DNA of 18,160 nt from Parvularcula sp038745625 (GTDB lineage: Bacteria > Pseudomonadota > Alphaproteobacteria > Caulobacterales > Parvularculaceae): assembly GCA_038745625.1 (NCBI GenBank), contig JBCDLG010000059.1, forward strand, positions 1 to 18,160, written 5' to 3'. The translations under genes and the position numbers were made by a program. Positions 14,806 to 18,160 of this stretch are shown here, piece by piece (position 1 is the first letter of the stretch; each line of letters begins with the position of its first letter). A model generated the notes under the pieces. It had not been told where the DNA came from. It worked only from the letters and a program-made list of their open reading frames with translations, and did no database searches.

Positions 14806-14830
14806 GAATCCAAAAATCTGAATCAGAGTC
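14806..14830. promoter_or_regulatory. Cluster of three GANTC (CcrM) methylation sites upstream of hemE
   Basis: GAATC at 14806-14810, GAATC at 14820-14824 and GAGTC at 14826-14830 lie within 25 bases directly before the hemE start. GANTC is the target of the cell-cycle-regulated CcrM methyltransferase in alphaproteobacteria, and such sites at origins and promoters can report replication passage. The sites are certain; their regulatory role is inferred. Confidence 0.55.
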
Positions 14831-14863
14831 TATAGCCGGTGAAAACTGTGGGAAACCGGGGCA

Positions 14864-14878
14864 TTAACCCTTTGTTCA
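14864..14878. promoter_or_regulatory. CtrA-like binding site in the putative origin
   Basis: TTAA (14864-14867), seven bases, then TTCA (14875-14878): one mismatch from the CtrA consensus TTAA-N7-TTAA. The right half-site overlaps the first 9-mer of the putative DnaA-binding array, so CtrA and DnaA could compete, as they do at the Caulobacter origin. The match is short and could be chance. Confidence 0.35.
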
Positions 14879-15093
14879 CACAATTCACACGGTTCCCCAC
14901 GGGTGAGGAAAACCGGTTTCCACCGGTGCTACCCCAGGCCATACCTGGCAAGCTTTTTCTTTGAGAAAGTTCCTCACGCTTCCGTGCCCATGGGCAGGGG
15001 GAAACCTTATCCCGCTGGGTTTTCCGGAAAATCTGAGAGAAGAGAGGATGACTGGTGGGACCAACGTCCTCTATGGCCCTACCCTCTTTGTTC

Positions 15094-15108
15094 TTAACAG
15101 CTGGTAAA
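15094..15108. promoter_or_regulatory. CtrA-like binding site just upstream of the PPSR gene
   Basis: TTAA (15094-15097), seven bases, then TAAA (15105-15108): one mismatch from TTAA-N7-TTAA. It ends 4 bases before the ATG, where a bound CtrA would block transcription of the right-arm operon rather than activate it. Low information content; suggestive only. Confidence 0.3.
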
Positions 15109-15112
15109 CGCG

Positions 15113-15976
15113 ATGGATCAGGCGACCCGGACGCAGCGCTATGCACCCAAGTCCCGAACATTCTTCCATGTTCATCTTGTCTCGGACTCCACCGGCGAGA
15201 CCCTCAGCACCGTTTTGAAGTCAGTCGCCTCGCGCTTTCCAAGCGCTAAGCCGCTAGAGCACGTTGCCTCTCTGGTTCGCAGCGAAGCACAGCTCGACAA
15301 GGTGCTGGCGCGCATCGAACAGGCTCCCGGCCTTGTGATGTACACCGTGGTCGATCGCGCGATGCGCCGACGGCTCGAGGTGAAATGCGCCGAGCTGCAG
15401 ATCCCAGCGATTTCAGTCCTCGACCCGTTCCTCAACGCTTTTGCTGAGTATCTGGGTCTCGAACAGACAGCGCAGGCAGGCGCGCAGCATGAGCTCGACG
15501 AGGACTACTTCCGCCGGATCGGCGCTATTGATTACACACTCGCTCATGATGACGGGCAGATGGCGTGGGACCTTGAAGGCGCAGACGTTGTCCTTGTCGG
15601 CGTAAGCCGGACCTCGAAGACACCGACCTGTATGTATCTTGCCAACAAAGGGATCCGCTCGGCGAATGTCCCGCTCGTGCCAGGCGTGGCTCCTCCACCA
15701 GAACTCGAGACCCTGAGAAAGCCGATGGTGGTGGGCCTCACAGCCAGCCCCGATCGGCTGACGCAGATCCGGACATCGCGCCTCTCCAATCTCGACTCGG
15801 AAGACCGCGCCCGAAACTATACGGACGCAAAGGCGGTGAAGGACGAAGTGATGAAAGCGAAGCGCTATTTCGTCAAAAACGAGTGGCCGATGATCGACGT
15901 CACAAAACGTTCCGTAGAAGAAACGGCCGCGAAAATCCTGACGCTTCTTTCGATCCGCCGCGGAGGAGAAGGATGA
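15113..15976 (+). CDS. Pyruvate, phosphate dikinase regulatory-type kinase/pyrophosphorylase (DUF299, RP001 homologue)
   Basis: A 287-residue DUF299 protein. Characterised members either regulate pyruvate phosphate dikinase or PEP synthetase by ADP-dependent phosphorylation of a threonine and phosphate-dependent dephosphorylation. Landmarks are HLVSDSTGET (21-30), the nucleotide-binding P-loop GVSRTSKT (163-170), PLVPG (187-191) and the C-terminal WPMIDVTKRSVEETAA (258-273). Neither PPDK nor PEP synthetase is in the window, so the partner is unknown. The ATG at 15113 lacks a clear Shine-Dalgarno. The stop overlaps the maf start in an ATGA junction. This is the gene that flanks the origin in Rickettsia (RP001) and Caulobacter, which supports the oriC assignment upstream. 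Confidence 0.93.
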   Translation: MDQATRTQRYAPKSRTFFHVHLVSDSTGETLSTVLKSVASRFPSAKPLEHVASLVRSEAQLDKVLARIEQAPGLVMYTVVDRAMRRRLEVKCAELQIPAISVLDPFLNAFAEYLGLEQTAQAGAQHELDEDYFRRIGAIDYTLAHDDGQMAWDLEGADVVLVGVSRTSKTPTCMYLANKGIRSANVPLVPGVAPPPELETLRKPMVVGLTASPDRLTQIRTSRLSNLDSEDRARNYTDAKAVKDEVMKAKRYFVKNEWPMIDVTKRSVEETAAKILTLLSIRRGGEG

Positions 15977-16557
15977 GTCCGATCATTCTCGCATCAGGGA
16001 GTGCATCCCGCCGCGCGATCCTAGAGGGCGCTGGAATCCCGTTCTCGGTGGAGCGTCCCCAAGTGGATGAAGAGGCGCTCAAACCCGACTTCGCTGATCT
16101 TGCACCGCGCGCACTGGCGCTGGCTTTGGCTAAAGCGAAGGCTCTCTCGGTGCAGATCCCCGGCGCCATTGTAATCGGCGCCGACCAGGTGATGGAATTT
16201 GACGGCTTCGCGTTTGATAAACCGAAGAGCCAGGCTGAACTCAAGGCTCGCCTTAAAGACATGGCTGGGCGGCCGCACCACTTGCGCGGCGGCGTGGTCA
16301 TCCACCGCGACGGGGAGATTTTGGAGACCATTCAAGAGAGCTCGACCCTCACCATGCGCGATCTCTCAACCGCTGAGATCGACGGCTATGTCGAAACGGC
16401 TGGCGAGGAGGTTCTCGCGACCGTCGGCGGGTATGCGCTTGAAGGTCTCGGCTCGCGTCTGTTCTCGAAGGTCGAAGGCGACTTCTTTTCAATCCTCGGA
16501 CTGCCGCTCTTTCCGGTTCTTGATTGCCTTCGGCGTGAGGGCGCCCTGCCTTGGTGA
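15973..16557 (+). CDS. maf: Maf family nucleotide pyrophosphatase
   Basis: Maf proteins hydrolyse non-canonical or modified nucleoside triphosphates (dTTP/UTP or m7GTP types) to monophosphates, keeping the nucleotide pool clean. The 194-residue product has the signature LASGSASRRAIL (6-17), GADQVM (69-74) with catalytic Asp 71, the FDKP lysine at 83, and GGYALEGLGSRLFSKVEGD near the C-terminus. ATG 15973 follows GGAGGAGAAGG, the best ribosome site in this operon. The open frame extends 30 codons upstream into the PPSR gene, but those residues are not Maf-like. The 3' end overlaps the aroE start. Which subfamily (YhdE- or YceF-like) is not certain. Confidence 0.94.
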   Translation: MSPIILASGSASRRAILEGAGIPFSVERPQVDEEALKPDFADLAPRALALALAKAKALSVQIPGAIVIGADQVMEFDGFAFDKPKSQAELKARLKDMAGRPHHLRGGVVIHRDGEILETIQESSTLTMRDLSTAEIDGYVETAGEEVLATVGGYALEGLGSRLFSKVEGDFFSILGLPLFPVLDCLRREGALPW

Positions 16558-17360
16558 TCCGCGCGGGCGTTATCGGGCACCCGATCGGCCATTCGCTGTC
16601 GCCGCGAATTCACAATCAATGGTTCGAAGATGTCGGTATTGAGGGCCAATATGAGGCCGTTGATGCTTCGCCGCAGGCTTTTGAAGCGACGGTTCATGAG
16701 CTGATGGATGAAGGTTGGGCCGGCCTCAATGTCACCATCCCCCATAAAGCTGCAGCACGAGAGCTAGCAGGCGAGACGTCCGCCGCCGCCGATTTGATCG
16801 GAGCCGCCAACCTTCTCATCTTCCGGGATGGTGACATCGTGGCTGATAACACCGATGTGTTCGGCTTCGAAATGAGCCTTGAAGCTATTGGCGTGTCACG
16901 GTCCCCCGAACATGCCGTGGTGCTTGGCGCGGGCGGTGCCGCAGGTGCTGTGCTTTATGCGTTGCGCGGCGCCGGGCGGGTGACGTTGCTCAACCGAACA
17001 CGGGAGCGAGCGGAGGCGGTGGCGGACCGGTTTAGCCATATCGAGGTGCGCGACTGGGCTGACCGAGATGCCGCGGCCGCCGAGGCCCCCGATCTCTTGG
17101 TGAACACAACGAGCCTGGGGATGGAAGGTCAGCCGCCGCTTGATCTTCACTTCGGCAACGACGTCCCCCGCGCTGCGGTTGATATCGTCTACGGCAAAGG
17201 GCCCACGCCTTTTCTCAAACTGGCAAAGTCAGGCGGCGTCGAGAAACTCACCGATGGGCTGGCGATGCTCGTCTACCAAGCCGCGCCGAGTTTTGAGGCG
17301 TGGACGAGCTGCTTTCCCGATGCTGACAGAACGCTGTCAGAGTTGCGGGCCTCGCTATGA
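16554..17360 (+). CDS. aroE: Shikimate dehydrogenase (NADP+)
   Basis: Reduces 3-dehydroshikimate to shikimate in aromatic amino-acid synthesis. From GTG 16554 it is 268 residues. Landmarks are GVIGHPIGHSLSPRIHN (5-21), binding shikimate through the SLS serines, and LNVTIPHK (58-65) with the catalytic Lys 65. IVADNTDVFGF has the catalytic Asp 101; GAGGAAGA (126-133) and LLNRTRERA form the NADP site, with NRTRER typical of NADP preference. GTG 16554 overlaps the maf TGA (GTGA junction); TTG 16551, one codon upstream, is the alternative. The spacing shows translational coupling to maf. Confidence 0.95.
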   Translation: MIRAGVIGHPIGHSLSPRIHNQWFEDVGIEGQYEAVDASPQAFEATVHELMDEGWAGLNVTIPHKAAARELAGETSAAADLIGAANLLIFRDGDIVADNTDVFGFEMSLEAIGVSRSPEHAVVLGAGGAAGAVLYALRGAGRVTLLNRTRERAEAVADRFSHIEVRDWADRDAAAAEAPDLLVNTTSLGMEGQPPLDLHFGNDVPRAAVDIVYGKGPTPFLKLAKSGGVEKLTDGLAMLVYQAAPSFEAWTSCFPDADRTLSELRASL

Positions 17361-17980
17361 AAATTCTCGGTCTCACCGGCTCGATCGGGATGGGCAAAAG
17401 CACCACGGCCCAGATGTTCGCCGATGAAGGCGTCGCCGTCTGGGATGCCGATGCTGCTGTTCACCGCCTTTATGCTGCCGGCGGAAAAGCGGTCGCGCCG
17501 GTGCTCGCCGCATTCCCCGATGTTGCAGCCGATGATGGCGGCATCGATCGGACCAAGCTCTCCCGCGAGACCATTGGCAATCGCGATGCGCTCGGCCGGC
17601 TCGAAGGCATGGTCCATCCTCTCGTGCGCGAGGATCAGGGCGCTTTCATCGCTGCTCAGACAGAGGCGGGCGCGGAGTTCGCCCTGCTCGACATTCCTCT
17701 TCTCGCTGAAAGCGGCATGGCCGCGCTGTTCCATGCGGTGATTGTCGTCACCGCCGATCCTGAGCTCCGCCGCAAGCGGGTCCTCGAGCGTCCGGGCATG
17801 ACGGAAGAGAAGCTGGACGGCATTCTTGAGCGCCAAGCGAGCGAAGAAGAACGCCTTGCGATCGCGAACTTTGTCGTTCGCACGGACGAGGGGCTCGAGC
17901 CCGCCCGGGAGCAGGTTCGGGAAATCTTGGCGCGTCTTCGCGCAAGCGAGCCGCTCGACAAACCGGGCGAAGCGGAGTGA
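17357..17980 (+). CDS. coaE: Dephospho-CoA kinase
   Basis: Phosphorylates the ribose 3'-OH of dephospho-CoA, the final step of coenzyme A synthesis. The 207-residue protein has the P-loop GLTGSIGMGKST (5-16), WDADAAVHRLY (29-39) with the conserved DAD, HPLVRE (87-92), and LLDIPLLAESG (109-119), the CoA-site motif. The lid follows, with RPGMTEEKLDGILERQ. The ATG overlaps the aroE stop in an ATGA junction. It is followed 9 bases later by dnaQ; the coaE-dnaQ pair is common in alphaproteobacteria. Confidence 0.96.
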   Translation: MKILGLTGSIGMGKSTTAQMFADEGVAVWDADAAVHRLYAAGGKAVAPVLAAFPDVAADDGGIDRTKLSRETIGNRDALGRLEGMVHPLVREDQGAFIAAQTEAGAEFALLDIPLLAESGMAALFHAVIVVTADPELRRKRVLERPGMTEEKLDGILERQASEEERLAIANFVVRTDEGLEPAREQVREILARLRASEPLDKPGEAE

Positions 17981-17989
17981 CGTCAGACC

Positions 17990-18160
17990 ATGCGGGGTTT
18001 TTTTATTTTTGATACCGACACGACCGGTCTATCGCCCGATGAGGGCCATCGGTTGGTGGAGCTCGGCGCGATCGAGATGATCGATGGCGCGATGACCGGC
18101 GCGAATTTCCACGTCTATGTGAACCCCGAGCGTGACATGCCGGACGAGGCTTATCGCATC
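17990..18160 (+). CDS. dnaQ: DNA polymerase III epsilon subunit (3'-5' proofreading exonuclease), N-terminal part
   Basis: The first 57 residues are visible, with the gene running off the right edge. MRGFFIFDTDTTGLSPDEGHRLVELGAIEM is the Exo I region of DnaQ, and FHVYVNPERDMPDEAYRI matches the TGxxFHxYxNPERxMPxEA block that follows in alphaproteobacterial DnaQ. The metal-binding motif, normally DTE, reads D8-T9-D10, so the second acidic ligand is Asp instead of Glu. A T7 run (17998-18004) followed by A and five T covers codons 3-7. The start ATG 17990 is 9 bases after coaE; the nearest GGAG is about 12 bases upstream, inside coaE. The later Exo II and III motifs are outside the window. Confidence 0.9.
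   Translation, partial: MRGFFIFDTDTTGLSPDEGHRLVELGAIEMIDGAMTGANFHVYVNPERDMPDEAYRI

Larger units (their letters stand above)
14803..15112. other. oriC: Putative chromosomal replication origin (oriC) between hemE and the RP001-type gene
   Basis: A 310-base non-coding gap between divergent hemE and the PPSR/DUF299 gene. In Caulobacter crescentus and Rickettsia prowazekii the origin lies between hemE and the RP001 homologue, so synteny places oriC here. Seen in the sequence: three tandem 9-mers TTCACACAA/TTCACACGG/TTCCCCACG (14875-14901), the last with the DnaA W-box TTCCCCA (14893-14899). There are weak DnaA-box matches: TTGTTCACA (14872-14880) and TTTCCCACA on the minus strand (14847-14855). 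Three GANTC sites lie at 14806-14830, with CtrA-like pairs at 14864-14878 and 15094-15108. There is also an AT-richer stretch (14950-14970) and three perfect 10-12 bp palindromes. No perfect TTATCCACA box is present. The gap must also hold both promoters. Confidence 0.65.

Noticed and set aside
15006..15014. TTATCCCGC as a DnaA box
   Set aside because: Only the first six bases match TTATCCACA; the conserved CACA end is missing.
14823..15161. Minus-strand 112-codon open frame across the hemE-PPSR gap
   Set aside because: It overlaps the well-supported PPSR start, has no recognisable protein character, and spans the motif-rich putative origin.
17990..18010. T-run at the start of dnaQ as an intrinsic terminator after coaE
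   Set aside because: No GC-rich hairpin immediately precedes the T-run, and it lies inside the dnaQ coding frame.

Overview
The window reads as the chromosomal origin-proximal region of a high-GC alphaproteobacterium, probably near Caulobacterales/Parvularculales (a guess from gene order and protein style; no rRNA is present to test it). Three things point this way: the parA-parB-rsmG-mnmG-mnmE-rho cluster, parS sites lying inside mnmG, and divergent hemE and RP001-type (PPSR/DUF299) genes. The hemE/RP001 intergenic region is the known location of the replication origin in Caulobacter crescentus and Rickettsia prowazekii. No mobile element, CRISPR array, tRNA or rRNA gene is visible.

Layout. 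(1) 1-1257, minus: a lipoprotein gene, then the 5' part of a prolyl-oligopeptidase gene that runs off the left edge. (2) 1359-3291, plus: ferrochelatase (hemH) overlapping a histone-deacetylase-family gene; the 101 bp divergent gap at 1258-1358 must hold the promoters for both sides. (3) 3292-3783: a lower-GC patch with a good intrinsic terminator and a small HTH-like hypothetical gene. (4) 3778-14802, minus: one long run of twelve tightly packed genes. Read from the origin outward these are hemE, hemJ, an alpha/beta hydrolase, rho, a four-helix membrane protein, a DUF6489-like protein, mnmE, mnmG, rsmG, parA, parB and a threonine-aldolase-family gene. Many neighbours overlap by 1-14 bases and several use GTG or TTG starts. 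(5) 14803-15112: a 310 bp non-coding gap, the putative oriC. (6) 15113-18160, plus: PPSR-like regulator, maf, aroE and coaE, with stop/start overlaps at each junction up to coaE, then the start of dnaQ, cut by the right edge.

Functional links. ParA, ParB and the three parS or parS-like sequences (7121, 7562, 8960) form the chromosome segregation system, 6-8 kb from the putative origin. MnmE and MnmG together make the wobble-uridine modification in tRNA. HemE, HemJ and HemH are late steps of protoporphyrin-dependent haem synthesis. The right arm is a housekeeping operon (shikimate, CoA, nucleotide sanitation, proofreading).

The gene content is largely ordinary. The most interesting material is cis-acting. 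The hemE/PPSR gap has a 9-bp tandem motif with DnaA W-box and weak DnaA-box matches, CtrA-like half-site pairs, three clustered GANTC (CcrM) sites and several perfect palindromes. A parS also supplies the start codon of mnmG, and the dnaQ exonuclease motif reads DTD instead of DTE. I found no convincing previously undescribed multi-gene system.
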